From: Pseudomonas sp. MYb60
GTDB lineage: Bacteria > Pseudomonadota > Gammaproteobacteria > Pseudomonadales > Pseudomonadaceae
Assembly: GCF_002979555.1 (NCBI RefSeq)
Contig: NZ_PCOZ01000002.1
Location: forward strand, 372,001-436,000
Direction: 5' to 3'
Length of the DNA stretch: 64,000 bases
Part shown: positions 46,388 to 55,358 of the stretch, one piece after another
Numbering within the stretch: position 1 is the stretch's first letter
Layout of the letters: each line of letters starts with the position of its first letter
The notes under the pieces: generated by a model
What the model was told of the DNA's origin: nothing
The model's database searches: none
The model's input: the letters and a program-made list of their open reading frames with translations, nothing else
Made by a program: the position numbers and the translations under genes

Positions 46388-46415
46388 TGTGGGAGGGGGT
46401 TTGCCCCCTCCCACA
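46388..46415. repeat. REP-type palindrome between convergent genes
   Basis: Arms TGTGGGAGGG and CCCTCCCACA, within ATG...CAT. It lies between the thioesterase and pdxY stops. Same family as the copy at 461. Confidence 0.82.
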
Positions 46416-46444
46416 TGGTTGTGCCTGCGGCTAGATCCGTGTGC

Positions 46445-47317
46445 TCAGAGATCTATCGGGGTAGCGTCGAACCTCACGCGCGGATGGGCAATGCGATCCT
46501 GAGCGCGCACCAGTTCAAGTTCGTAACTCGCGCACGCCTGGGTTTCCAGCAGTACTTCGTGCACTGCCGCGGCGGTGAACTCAAAGGCCGCCACGAGGCT
46601 GTCCCCCAGCAGCACCCGCGCCAGGAACAGCCCTGACGTCAAATCCCCCACCCCCACCGGCTGCCGTGGAAACGCCAGCAACGGGCGGCGCAGGTGCCAA
46701 CTGCCTTCAGCGGTCACCAGCAACATCTCAAAGCCATCCGGCAACTTGCCCGGGTAATCCAGATGCTTGACCAACACCGCCTTGGGCCCACGTGCCAGCA
46801 GCGCCTTGGCCATCGCCAGGCAATCGAACAGCGATTGCGGCTTGCGACCAGAAAAACTGTCCAGCTCCAGTTGGTTGGGGCACAGGAAATCGGCCATGGC
46901 GACCGCTTCATCCAATAGGAAGTCGCTGACTTCCTGGGGCACGATGCAGCCTTTTTCCGGATGACCCATGACCGGGTCGCACAGGTAAAGCGCCTTGGGG
47001 TTGATGGCCTTGATACGCGCCACGCCAGTGAGGATCGCACGGCCCTGATCCGCACTGCCCAGGTAGCCCGAGAGCACGGCGTCGCAGTTGCCCAACTCGC
47101 CAATCGCGGCAATCCCTTCTACCAGCGCGGGAATTTGCTGCGGCGCCAACACTTCGCCGGCCCAGTGTCCATACTGGGTGTGGTTGGAGAACTGCACCGT
47201 GTTCAACGGCCAGACATTTACCCCGACCCGCTGCATGGGGAACACGGCGGCGCTGTTTCCGGCGTGGCCGAAGACCACATGGGACTGGATCGCAAGCAGA
47301 TGAGGTGTGCGTTTCAT
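46445..47317 (-). CDS. pdxY: Pyridoxal kinase PdxY
   Basis: 290 residues of the ribokinase-like vitamin B6 kinase family, which makes PLP from pyridoxal and ATP in the salvage path. Motifs: [40 protein letters not shown] at the N-terminus, [15 protein letters not shown], and the C-terminal [15 protein letters not shown] with the catalytic Asp. It is a single gene flanked by convergent and divergent neighbours. Confidence 0.95.
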   Translation of the reverse strand: MKRTPHLLAIQSHVVFGHAGNSAAVFPMQRVGVNVWPLNTVQFSNHTQYGHWAGEVLAPQQIPALVEGIAAIGELGNCDAVLSGYLGSADQGRAILTGVARIKAINPKALYLCDPVMGHPEKGCIVPQEVSDFLLDEAVAMADFLCPNQLELDSFSGRKPQSLFDCLAMAKALLARGPKAVLVKHLDYPGKLPDGFEMLLVTAEGSWHLRRPLLAFPRQPVGVGDLTSGLFLARVLLGDSLVAAFEFTAAAVHEVLLETQACASYELELVRAQDRIAHPRVRFDATPIDL

Positions 47318-47434
47318 GCAGGGGATTTCCGTAAAGCCGTTGAAATTCTGGCCGCGCAGTATGCGACTAAACGCAGCCTGTACGACAGACCAGCGACACA
47401 GTTAAGCTGCTCTCACTTAGTTGGAGTTTTTCGC

Positions 47435-47830
47435 ATGCTGACCCTGGGAAATATCTTCGTGTTGATGCTGCTGGCGACCGCTGCCGCGTGGGTGTGGCAC
47501 AACCACGGCTTGCGCGAGCGCGCGCTGGAGCGGGTCAAGCAGCATTGCGCCAAGCTCGACATCGAGCTGCTCGATGGCGCAGTGGCGCTCAAGCGCATCG
47601 GGTTTGTGAAGGATGGCCAGGGTCGGCGTCGTCTGGCGCGCATCTATAACTTCGAGTTCACCGTCACCGGCGAGGCCCGTCATCCGGGCACCATCACCCA
47701 GTTCGGCGCCCACAGCGCGCACATCGAATTGGCGCCCTACCCGTTCGAGATCAAGACGCCGCTGCCCAGCGCCGACGTGATCGAACTCAGCCAGTGGCGT
47801 CAGGACCACGCAAGCAAGAACCGTCACTGA
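47435..47830 (+). CDS. DUF3301 domain membrane-anchored protein
   Basis: 131 residues starting MLTLGNIFVLMLLATAAAWVW, a single N-terminal membrane anchor. A basic soluble part follows: GLRERALERVKQHC, then LLDGAVALKRIGFVKDGQGRRRLARIYNFEF. This matches the DUF3301 family; the function is unknown. A ribosome site TTGGAG lies upstream. Its last 7 bp overlap the convergent CobW-type gene. Confidence 0.85.
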   Translation: MLTLGNIFVLMLLATAAAWVWHNHGLRERALERVKQHCAKLDIELLDGAVALKRIGFVKDGQGRRRLARIYNFEFTVTGEARHPGTITQFGAHSAHIELAPYPFEIKTPLPSADVIELSQWRQDHASKNRH

Positions 47831-48795
47831 CGGCAGGCGGCCAACGCCGTTTGCAACCCGGCCACGTCCTGTGGCGTGCTGAAAATCAACTCAATCCGAG
47901 AGTCACGGCGCCATTCGCTGGGTTGCCAGGCGAGCAGGCTGTTATCCACAGCGTTGGCGCTGACCCAGCCGTCGGTGCTGTGGATAACCAGTTTGGCGCG
48001 GCGCCACGCAAGGCTTGCGAGCCATGCGTGCAGGCGTCGGGTATCGAATTGCTGGCTCGGGTGCCAGCGCCAGCCAATACTCCAACCGTCCTCCTGGCCT
48101 TGGCTCAAACAGATGGGGAGCGCGGGATCGGTCCAGATCGCCGGCATCTGCGCGAGCCCTTTGGGCACGTCGACCTCGTCTACAGCGACGCTGGCTTTTT
48201 GCTGCAGGCCAGGCAACTGCGCCAACGGCAATTGCGCCTGGCGCGTCCAGTAAAGCGGGCAATCCGGCAATTGGCGCTCGATCGCCTGGCGCTGGGAAGC
48301 TTGCAGTGATTCATCCTTGTTCAATACCAGCAGACCGGCACTGGCCAACGCCTCTTGCTGGGACTGGGGCAAGGGTTTGCCCGCCGCGAGGGCTTGGGCG
48401 TCCAGCACCAGAACGCAGGGCTGCACGGCCAGCACGTCCTGCCAGGGTGCTTGCTTGAGTTGGTGGATCAACTGCGCAGGATGCCCCAGCCCGGACGGTT
48501 CGATGAACAAACGATCCGGCTTGGCCTTACGCAACAAGCGGCCCAGTCCTACCTGAAACGGTGCACCGTTCACACAGCACAAACAGCCGCCGGCGACTTC
48601 GCCGAGGGCAATGCCGTCGTCATCCTGGGTCAACAGCGCAGCGTCCAGGCCAATCTGCCCGAACTCGTTGATCAGCACCGCCCAGCGCTCGTTAATCGGA
48701 CGTTGGGCGAGCAGGTGCTTGATCAGGCTGGTCTTGCCGGCGCCCAAGGGCCCGGCAATCACGTGGGTAGGAATGTTCTGCAGCATGAGTGGCAT
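47824..48795 (-). CDS. CobW/COG0523 family GTP-binding metallochaperone
   Basis: 323 residues of a G3E GTPase. Walker A is GPLGAGKT at 15-22, and the metal-binding CxCC motif is C71-L-C73-C74 (GGCLCCVNG). LFIEPSGLGHPAQL follows, then a CobW C-terminal domain. Such proteins deliver zinc to enzymes during shortage. It is the last gene of the Zur-box operon dksA2-zigA-DUF1826-cobW, 35 bp after DUF1826. An inverted pair of TTATCCACA motifs lies inside it (47941-47988). Confidence 0.88.
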   Translation of the reverse strand: MPLMLQNIPTHVIAGPLGAGKTSLIKHLLAQRPINERWAVLINEFGQIGLDAALLTQDDDGIALGEVAGGCLCCVNGAPFQVGLGRLLRKAKPDRLFIEPSGLGHPAQLIHQLKQAPWQDVLAVQPCVLVLDAQALAAGKPLPQSQQEALASAGLLVLNKDESLQASQRQAIERQLPDCPLYWTRQAQLPLAQLPGLQQKASVAVDEVDVPKGLAQMPAIWTDPALPICLSQGQEDGWSIGWRWHPSQQFDTRRLHAWLASLAWRRAKLVIHSTDGWVSANAVDNSLLAWQPSEWRRDSRIELIFSTPQDVAGLQTALAACRQ

Positions 48796-48830
48796 CGTTC
48801 AGACCGTGTAGAGCGTTTGATCCTACGCGG

Positions 48831-49475
48831 TTATGCGAGCCAATCCAGCGTCAGGATCAAGCGGCGCTCATCAGCCTTGAGCGCAGGCGAGCGGTGGATC
48901 AGGCCATAGGCCTCATTGCCGTGCCATTGGGTGCCCTTGAGCAGCGCCACTTCACCGCAGTGAATCTGCTCGATGCGCTCGTGGGGTTCGGCTTGCGCCT
49001 GGCTCAATTTGCGCCGGTCCATCACCCCTTCCCGCAACCATTGGCTGCCGATCCCGGCGTAGGTGGTGATCAGCCGCACCGGCACGTGATCGACGTGAAA
49101 ACGCGGGCACATGGCCTTGTCGAGCAGGCGCAGGCGCACGCCGATTCGCTTGGCGCCGAGCAGGCAGGCAAATGCGCTGACCAGCCACGCCACATCGGCG
49201 ATAAACCCTTCATAGCCTTCAAGATCGCGACAACTGGCCGCCAAACCCTGCAAGTTGGGGACGGCATCTTCGTTGGCCAGTTCAATCACCAGGGCGTCGG
49301 CCAGCGGCTCATTCAACGCCACCAGCAAGGCGCCGAACTCGGCGATATGCAGGGGCAACTGGCGTTGCCAGAGCGCCAGGTTCACGCCGTCTTCAAGGAT
49401 TTCGGAAAGCGCCAGCGGGGTCTCGCCGGCGGTCTGGCGGATCACGGGGCGCAGGGGAATCACCGGGGCCAGCAT
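48831..49475 (-). CDS. DUF1826 domain protein of the zinc-starvation operon
   Basis: 214 residues matching DUF1826. The core reads CPRFHVDHVPVRLITTYAGIGSQW with conserved His and Asp residues, then GEVALLKGTQWHGNEAYGLIHRSP; the pattern HxDH...H...H looks like a cupin-type metal site. Other Pseudomonas copies lie beside zigA. The start codon shares a base with the zigA stop, so translation is coupled. Function unknown; a zinc-related enzyme is inferred. Confidence 0.82.
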   Translation of the reverse strand: MLAPVIPLRPVIRQTAGETPLALSEILEDGVNLALWQRQLPLHIAEFGALLVALNEPLADALVIELANEDAVPNLQGLAASCRDLEGYEGFIADVAWLVSAFACLLGAKRIGVRLRLLDKAMCPRFHVDHVPVRLITTYAGIGSQWLREGVMDRRKLSQAQAEPHERIEQIHCGEVALLKGTQWHGNEAYGLIHRSPALKADERRLILTLDWLA

Positions 49476-50683
49476 CAGGCGGCTGCCTCCTCATACCAAG
49501 GGCCAAAGGGATCCGCCAGCAGGCGCCAACCTTCGACGCCCACGGCCATTTCTTCATCGTTGAGCAAGCACGCATCCAGTTCGGCCCGCAGGCGGGTGAA
49601 GTCGATGTTCTGGCCAATAAACACCAGTTCCTGGCGACAGTCGCCGGTGCTCAGTTGCCAGTTGCCCATGATCGCCGCGACGCTTTCTTCGTCCTGGGGC
49701 CATTGGCTTTTCGGCACAAACCGCCACCAGCGTCCGGCAAACCCATGGCGCATCAAGCCGCCGGCCTGGGACCAACTGCCGGCGTCCTGGTGCTTGCTGG
49801 CCAGCCAGAAGAAGCCCTTGGAGCGCAGCAGTTTGCCGTTGACCCACGGCCGGTCGATAAAGTCGAAAAACCGCTGCGGATGAAACGGACGGCGCCCGCG
49901 GTAAACCGTGGAGGCGATGCCGTACTCTTCGGTTTCCGGCACATGCTCACCGCGCAAATCCTGCAGCCAGCCCGGCGCTTGGGCGGCGCGCTCGAAGTCA
50001 AAACGGCCGGTGTTGAGGATCTTGTGCAACGGCACTTCGCCCATGACCATAGGGATGATTTCCGCCTGGGCGTTGAGGCGTTCGAGGATCGCCATCAGCT
50101 CTTCGCGTTCGCGACTGCTGATCAGGTCGATCTTGCTGATCAGGATCACATCGGCGAATTCGATCTGCTCGATGAGCAGGTCGGTAATCGAGCGCTCGTC
50201 TTCCTCACCTAAGGTTTCACCGCGTGAGGCCAGGCTTTCGGCGGCCTGATAGTCGAGCAGGAAATTCATGCCGTCGACCACAGTGACCATGGTGTCCAGG
50301 CGCGCGATGTCGGCCAGGCTTTGCTCGTTTTCATCGCGAAAGGTGAAGGTTTCGGCCACAGGCAACGGCTCGGAAATGCCGGTGGATTCGATCAGCAGGT
50401 AATCAAAGCGACCTTCCTTGGCGAGTTTTCCTACTTCTTCCAGCAGGTCTTCACGCAGGGTGCAGCAAATGCAGCCGTTGCTCATCTCCACCAGTTTTTC
50501 TTCGGAACGGTTGAGGGTCACATCGCGCTGGACTTCGCTGCCGTCGATGTTGATTTCGCTCATGTCGTTGACGATCACCGCCACTCGCAAGTTTTCGCGG
50601 TTGCGCAGGACGTAGTTGAGCAACGTGCTTTTACCGGCGCCGAGAAAACCGGACAACACAGTAACGGGGAGACGATTGGGCAT
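49475..50683 (-). CDS. zigA: COG0523 zinc metallochaperone GTPase ZigA
   Basis: 402 residues from [19 protein letters not shown]; a start at 50713 inside dksA2 is possible. Walker A GFLGAGKS, then the CxCC metal motif C71-I-C73-C74 ([11 protein letters not shown]) and a CobW_C domain near the end. ZigA-type proteins bind zinc and pass it to client enzymes in zinc shortage. It is the second gene of the dksA2 operon with a Zur box at 51149. A second COG0523 gene ends the same operon. Confidence 0.9.
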   Translation of the reverse strand: MPNRLPVTVLSGFLGAGKSTLLNYVLRNRENLRVAVIVNDMSEINIDGSEVQRDVTLNRSEEKLVEMSNGCICCTLREDLLEEVGKLAKEGRFDYLLIESTGISEPLPVAETFTFRDENEQSLADIARLDTMVTVVDGMNFLLDYQAAESLASRGETLGEEDERSITDLLIEQIEFADVILISKIDLISSREREELMAILERLNAQAEIIPMVMGEVPLHKILNTGRFDFERAAQAPGWLQDLRGEHVPETEEYGIASTVYRGRRPFHPQRFFDFIDRPWVNGKLLRSKGFFWLASKHQDAGSWSQAGGLMRHGFAGRWWRFVPKSQWPQDEESVAAIMGNWQLSTGDCRQELVFIGQNIDFTRLRAELDACLLNDEEMAVGVEGWRLLADPFGPWYEEAAA

Positions 50684-50709
50684 CAGGTATTCCTCATCAG
50701 GTTGGCCGG

Positions 50710-51114
50710 TCAAATCGCCCGTTTGTGGCGTTCGCGCAGCTCTTCACGTTCTTTGGCTTCGATACACAGGGTGGCGGTAGGACGCAGCAACAAACGCTGT
50801 AGGCCGATGGGTTCGCCGGTTTCGCGGCACCAGCCGTATTCGCCGCGAGCCAGCAACTCGAAGGCGTCGTCAATCTTGTCCAGCAGCTTCTTTTCCCGCT
50901 CCAGCAGGCGCAGTTGCCATTGGCGCTGCTCTTCGGCGCTGCCGACGTCGGCCGGGTCGCTGTTGGGTTCCTGCTCGCGCAACACCATGAACTCGGCGTC
51001 GATGCGCGCTTGCAGTTCGTTGCGCTGGGTCAGCAGCAAGTCGCGGAAGAAGCCCTGCTGGGCTTCGTTCATGTAGTCGGCGGGCGGTTGGGCCAGCAGG
51101 TCTTGTTCAGTCAT
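50710..51114 (-). CDS. dksA2: Zinc-independent DksA paralogue DksA2
   Basis: 134 residues from [19 protein letters not shown]. DksA binds RNA polymerase and with ppGpp adjusts transcription. The normal four-Cys zinc finger is reduced: C96-x2-T99 and C117-x2-A120, the C-T-C-A pattern of P. aeruginosa DksA2, which works without zinc. The coiled-coil tip carries [10 protein letters not shown], with the acidic Asp pair shifted but present. It is the first gene after the Zur box at 51149 and is followed by zigA. Long upstream reading to 51639 is not supported. Confidence 0.92.
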   Translation of the reverse strand: MTEQDLLAQPPADYMNEAQQGFFRDLLLTQRNELQARIDAEFMVLREQEPNSDPADVGSAEEQRQWQLRLLEREKKLLDKIDDAFELLARGEYGWCRETGEPIGLQRLLLRPTATLCIEAKEREELRERHKRAI

Positions 51115-51148
51115 GGAGAGCAGTTCACGGGTCAGGCTGATTTTTAAT

Positions 51149-51161
51149 GTTATAGTATAAC
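51149..51161. promoter_or_regulatory. Zur box in the dksA2 / secreted-protein gap
   Basis: GTTATAGTATAAC is a 13-bp palindrome identical in form to the gammaproteobacterial Zur core (GTTATANTATAAC). It lies 35 bp before dksA2 and 80 bp before the divergent small secreted protein gene, and it overlaps -10-like bases on both strands. Zur with zinc should repress both sides. Confidence 0.88.
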
Positions 51162-51240
51162 AATGCAAATAAGCCAATCCCTCTTGCTCCACATGACGAA
51201 GGGCGCAATGCTTGAGCCCCTCCCCGCCCCGAGAAACCTC

Positions 51241-51609
51241 ATGAAACCCCTGGTATGCGCCCTCCTGCTGGCAATGGCAGGCCCTGCCTGCGCCCAGGCA
51301 CCGAGCCTGTTGGCCAAGTGCACGCGCAGCGCTAACCTGCTGGCCTGCGTGGACCCGCAAGGCAATGCCTACAGCGTGGCGACGGTGGGCAACACCACGT
51401 ATCTGCGCGGCGTTGAAGTGATCGGCAAACGCTATTGGGCACAGACCAACAGCCGTTATGGGCAACTGACGTTCTTTACCGGCCTGGCATCGGACGGCGA
51501 GGCCTGGGTGGGTTACACACGGCGGGTGGGCTGGACCACGATCAACCGGTTTTCCAGTTCGGGCGGAGCCAGCGCCACGTTCACCTGCAATCGTCTGACG
51601 GGCTGTTAG
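51241..51609 (+). CDS. Small secreted protein, probably Zur controlled
   Basis: About 122 residues from MKPLVCALLLAMAGPACA, a clear signal peptide; longer readings start just after the Zur box. The mature part has four Cys (KCTRS, LACVD, FTCNRL and the final C), likely two disulfides, and aromatic beta-rich sequence. I do not recognise a family. It is divergent from dksA2 across a Zur box and convergent with the amidase gene (3 bp overlap), so it sits within the zinc-shortage block. Confidence 0.7.
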   Translation: MKPLVCALLLAMAGPACAQAPSLLAKCTRSANLLACVDPQGNAYSVATVGNTTYLRGVEVIGKRYWAQTNSRYGQLTFFTGLASDGEAWVGYTRRVGWTTINRFSSSGGASATFTCNRLTGC

Positions 51610-52796
51610 ACCTGGCCACGTTGCTGTTCCTGCGCCCAAGCCATGTAGCTGTTCATTGGCGGGTTCTTTTCGAAATAGGTTTTCAACCCTTCGAACAGGC
51701 CATCCGCTACGGCCTGTTGATGGCGCGCGGTGACCAGGCGCTCGGCGTCCCGGGCATTGGAGATAAATCCGGTCTCCACCAAAATCGACGGCACGTCCGG
51801 TGACTTGAGCACCGCGAACCCGGCCTGTTCCACGCGTTTTTGATGCAGGGTGGTGATGCCTTCCAGGCTGCCGAGGATCGAACTGCCCAACTGGAGGCTG
51901 GAGGCGATAGTGGCATTCATCGACATGTCCAGGATAACGCCGGCCAGCATCGGGTCCTTGTCCTTGAGATTGAGCAAGGTCGTCGCCCCCAGCAGGTCGG
52001 CACCGTTTTCGCGCTGGGCCATGAAACGCGCGGTAGCGGATGTGGCGCCGCCTTCGGACAACGCATACACCGAAGCGCCGGAGGCCGTGAGCCGTGGGGC
52101 GGCGTCGGCATGTACCGAGATGAACATATCGGCCTTGTGTTGGCGGGCGATGTCCACGCGCTTGCGCAGCGGCACGAAGAAGTCGTCGTTGCGCACCAGT
52201 TTCACGTCAAAACCCTTTTCACGCTTCAAGCGCTTGGCCAGCAACTGGGCGATGGACAGCACCACGTCTTTTTCGCGCTGGCCTTTGGCGCCCACCGCGC
52301 CGGGGTCTTTACCGCCGTGGCCGGGGTCGACCACCACGATGATGTCGCGCTTGAGGTGCGCAGGCTTGGGTTCAGCCGCAATCTGACGTGGCGCCTGGGT
52401 GGCGCTGCTCAGGTCCAATACCAGGCGATGCCCCTGCCCATCCTGCGGTGGCAAGACAAAGCTGTTGAGCTGCATCGGCGCCGCCAGGTCCAGCACGATA
52501 CGCGTGTCGTTTTTGCCAAAATGCCCCGAACGGATCGCGGTAATGCCGCTGTTCTTCAAGGCCAACTGGGAGAAATCACCACTGAGCCCTGCACCACTGA
52601 GGTCGATGATCAAGCGCTCCGGTGCCGTCAGGGAAAAGGTCTTGTACTGCACTGGGCCGCTGAGGTCGAACACCAGCCGCAGCTTGTCATCCGAGCGCCA
52701 CAGTCGCGCATTGCGGATCTGTGTGGCGTGGGCGGCAAACGGCAATGTGAAGAAAGGGCTGACCAGCAGCAGGTTAAGGAGCTGACGTCTGTGCAT
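51606..52796 (-). CDS. N-acetylmuramoyl-L-alanine amidase (AMIN + Amidase_3)
   Basis: 396 residues: signal peptide to about residue 24, a peptidoglycan-targeting AMIN domain (about 28-130), then a zinc-dependent Amidase_3 domain (about 150-385). Zinc ligands are visible in VVDPGHGGKDPG, HADA and VETGFISN. It cleaves peptide side chains from glycan during cell separation. It lacks the LysM domain of AmiB-type cell-division amidases. The divergent folE2 gene and the Zur box at 52881 mark it as a zinc-shortage paralogue, like PA5538. Confidence 0.9.
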   Translation of the reverse strand: MHRRQLLNLLLVSPFFTLPFAAHATQIRNARLWRSDDKLRLVFDLSGPVQYKTFSLTAPERLIIDLSGAGLSGDFSQLALKNSGITAIRSGHFGKNDTRIVLDLAAPMQLNSFVLPPQDGQGHRLVLDLSSATQAPRQIAAEPKPAHLKRDIIVVVDPGHGGKDPGAVGAKGQREKDVVLSIAQLLAKRLKREKGFDVKLVRNDDFFVPLRKRVDIARQHKADMFISVHADAAPRLTASGASVYALSEGGATSATARFMAQRENGADLLGATTLLNLKDKDPMLAGVILDMSMNATIASSLQLGSSILGSLEGITTLHQKRVEQAGFAVLKSPDVPSILVETGFISNARDAERLVTARHQQAVADGLFEGLKTYFEKNPPMNSYMAWAQEQQRGQV

Positions 52797-52880
52797 GAAA
52801 AATATCGCAGATAGAAGGAGCGTCCCTACTCGACATGACTGAAAAAAGATTGGGGCAGAAAAACCATCGTCGACTCAATC

Positions 52881-52893
52881 GTTATAATATAAC
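52881..52893. promoter_or_regulatory. Zur box in the amidase / folE2 gap
   Basis: GTTATAATATAAC is a near-perfect Zur core. It lies 32 bp before folE2 and 85 bp before the amidase gene, and it contains a TATAAT -10 on the folE2 strand. One Zur dimer pair could repress both directions. Confidence 0.9.
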
Positions 52894-52925
52894 ATGTCTT
52901 TTTATTTCCAACGATGGACCTGCTC

Positions 52926-53816
52926 ATGAATGCGCTGACTCTGCCGGATATCGCCGCGCAGGCTTCACGCCAAGCCTTGCCACTCGACTGGGTGGGCATG
53001 TGTGGAATTGCCCTGCCCATTGTCATCGACGGCCAACGTCTGACTGCCACCGCCGACGCCGGCGTCAGCCTGGATGATGGCGAAGCCCGTGGTATCCATA
53101 TGTCGCGCCTTTACCTGGCGCTGGAAATGCTCGACCAGCAGACCCTCACGCCGGCACTTCTGCGTAATGTACTGCAGCGTTTCCTCGACACTCATGAAGG
53201 TTTATCTAAGAACGCCTACCTGCGCATCCATACCGATTTGTTGCGCAAGCGCCCGGCACTCATCAGCCCTCTGGCTGGCTGGAAGGCCTACCCGGTGAGC
53301 ATCGAAGCGCGCTTGGAAAACCAGATGTTCCACGTGGAACTAAAAATTGACGTGGCTTACTCCTCAACGTGCCCATGCTCAGCCGCCCTCGCCAGGCAGT
53401 TGATTCAGCAGCAGTTTCTCGAAGATTTCGCCAACACAGCGCTACAACATGAAGACGTATTGACGTGGCTTGGCAGTGCCAACGGCATCGTCGCCACGCC
53501 TCACAGCCAGCGCAGCACCGCGCAGCTCACTATTCAGTTACAGGGTGCAGACTTGCCTCTGGCCGAACTGATCAACACCGCCGAAGCCGCCCTCGGCACG
53601 GCCGTACAAACCGCAGTGAAACGCGCGGACGAACAAGCCTTTGCCCTGGCCAACGGGCAGAACTTGATGTTCTGCGAAGACGCCGCCCGCCGCCTGAACC
53701 TCGCCTTGAAACGCTCGGATGCCGTCAAAGCCTTCCACCTCAAAGTGATCCACGCCGAAAGCCTGCACGCGCATGATGCCGTGGCTGAAAGCCGCTGGAC
53801 GAGACACCCTGCATGA
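52926..53816 (+). CDS. folE2: GTP cyclohydrolase IB FolE2
   Basis: 296 residues from MNALTLPDIAAQ; an in-frame ATG four codons upstream also exists. FolE2 makes dihydroneopterin triphosphate from GTP for folate and can use metals other than zinc, unlike FolE. The active-site Cys is C149 in STCPCSAALARQ, and HxE-type residues lie in the second half. It is first in a Zur-controlled operon and overlaps znuC by ATGA. Confidence 0.93.
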   Translation: MNALTLPDIAAQASRQALPLDWVGMCGIALPIVIDGQRLTATADAGVSLDDGEARGIHMSRLYLALEMLDQQTLTPALLRNVLQRFLDTHEGLSKNAYLRIHTDLLRKRPALISPLAGWKAYPVSIEARLENQMFHVELKIDVAYSSTCPCSAALARQLIQQQFLEDFANTALQHEDVLTWLGSANGIVATPHSQRSTAQLTIQLQGADLPLAELINTAEAALGTAVQTAVKRADEQAFALANGQNLMFCEDAARRLNLALKRSDAVKAFHLKVIHAESLHAHDAVAESRWTRHPA

Positions 53817-54481
53817 TCACCTGCACCGCCTTGCGCTGGGGCGCTCCCGGCCAACCGCTGACGCCTGCGCTGGACCTCACCCTGGAACGCGGCAGCCTCA
53901 CCGGTATCATCGGCGCCAACGGCACCGGTAAAAGCAGCCTGCTGAAAGTCATCGCCGGCCTGCAAAAGCCCTTGGCGGGCAAGGTGGCCGTAGAGGTTCC
54001 ACGCCGAGGCGGCCTGTCATTCCTGCCTCAGCAACAGCACCTTGATCGACAGTTCCCGATCAGCCTGCAAGAGCTGGTTGCCGCCGGCTTCTGGGGCAGT
54101 CAGCTCACGGCGCCACAACGCAGCGAACGCCTTGAAGCCGTTCTGGAAGACTGGTGCCTGCGCGGCTTGCAACATCGCCCATTGATGGCGCTGTCGGGCG
54201 GCGAGCTGCAACGTGCCCTGCTCGCCCGCATGAGCCTGGCCGAGTCGCCGGTGCTGTTGCTCGACGAACCGCACGCCGCCCTCGACGAAGAGGGCCAGGC
54301 CCTGTGCTGGAAACACATCCACGCTTGGCACGCCCAGGGCCGCACGCTGATCGTGGTCTGTCATGACCTTGCCTCCGTCCGCCAGCACACCCAGCAAGTG
54401 CTGCAGCTCAAAAGCAGCGGCTGCGTGTTCGGCGACAGCAAACGGTTGATCCGCCCACAACCCCACCTGCAGGTGGCCTGA
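53813..54481 (+). CDS. Zinc-type metal ABC transporter ATPase (ZnuC-like)
   Basis: 222-residue ABC ATPase. Walker A is GANGTGKSS, the signature is LSGGELQRALLARM and Walker B is VLLLDEPHAALD. With the following permease and binding protein it forms a second ZnuABC-like importer, fitting zinc shortage. Start overlaps folE2 (ATGA). It is shorter than canonical ZnuC and lacks a His-rich tail. Confidence 0.9.
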   Translation: MITCTALRWGAPGQPLTPALDLTLERGSLTGIIGANGTGKSSLLKVIAGLQKPLAGKVAVEVPRRGGLSFLPQQQHLDRQFPISLQELVAAGFWGSQLTAPQRSERLEAVLEDWCLRGLQHRPLMALSGGELQRALLARMSLAESPVLLLDEPHAALDEEGQALCWKHIHAWHAQGRTLIVVCHDLASVRQHTQQVLQLKSSGCVFGDSKRLIRPQPHLQVA

Positions 54482-55347
54482 TGCACTTCGCCGCCCACCT
54501 GTGGATGCCCTTTGTCGACTTCGTTTTCATGCGCCGTGCCCTGATCGGCGGGCTCGTGCTGGCGTGCAGCACCGCGCCGCTCGGCGTGTTTTTGATCCTG
54601 CGGCGCATGAGCCTGATCGGTGACGCGGTCGCCCACGGCATCCTGCCCGGTGCCGCGCTGGGCTTCTGGTTTGCCGGCCTCAGCCTGCCCGCCCTGACCC
54701 TCGGCGGACTCGGTGCCGGCCTGGGCATGGCGGGGCTTTCCGCATGGATCACTCGCCGCACCGGCCTGCGGGAAGACGCCAGCCTTGCGGCCATCTACCC
54801 CATCTCTCTCGCTGCCGGCGTATTGATCCTCGGCCTTGCCGGCAAACGCCTGGACCTGCTGCACCTGCTGTTCGGCTCCGCCCTGGCGGTGGATCAAACC
54901 ACCCTCACCGGCATGCTCTGGGTCACCGGCTTCAGCCTGATCGCGATGGCGGTGATCTACAAACCGCTGCTGCTGGACACGCTCGACCCCTTGTTCCTGC
55001 AAACCGTCAGCCGCCTCGGGCCGCTGGCCCACGGGCTGTTCCTGACCCTGGTGGTGCTGAACCTGGTCATCGGCTTCCAGGCCATCGGTGCCCTGATGGT
55101 GGTAGGCCTGATGATGTTGCCGGCCATCGCGTCGCGCTTCTGGAGCCGACGGCTGCCGGTGCTGATTGCGGTATCAGCGTTGCTGGGCTGCCTGTCGGTG
55201 TGGCTCGGCCTGTTGCTGTCGTTCTACTACTCGCTGCCCAGCGGCCCGGCCATCGTATTGGTGGCCGGTGCCGGCTACCTGCTGTCCGTGGTCTTCGGGC
55301 CGGTGCACGGCTTGCTGCGCCGCCCGCCTTTGCTTACGTCCCAATGA
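54481..55347 (+). CDS. Zinc-type metal ABC transporter permease (ZnuB-like)
   Basis: 288 residues with about eight hydrophobic segments, of the ABC-3 permease family (ZnuB/MntB). RRMSLIGDAVAHGILPGAALGF is the family signature, with AIGALMVVGLMMLPAIASRFW later. The start overlaps the znuC stop by one base. It would form the channel for the metal delivered by the following binding protein. Confidence 0.9.
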   Translation: MHFAAHLWMPFVDFVFMRRALIGGLVLACSTAPLGVFLILRRMSLIGDAVAHGILPGAALGFWFAGLSLPALTLGGLGAGLGMAGLSAWITRRTGLREDASLAAIYPISLAAGVLILGLAGKRLDLLHLLFGSALAVDQTTLTGMLWVTGFSLIAMAVIYKPLLLDTLDPLFLQTVSRLGPLAHGLFLTLVVLNLVIGFQAIGALMVVGLMMLPAIASRFWSRRLPVLIAVSALLGCLSVWLGLLLSFYYSLPSGPAIVLVAGAGYLLSVVFGPVHGLLRRPPLLTSQ

Positions 55348-55358
55348 GGTGTTTCCCG

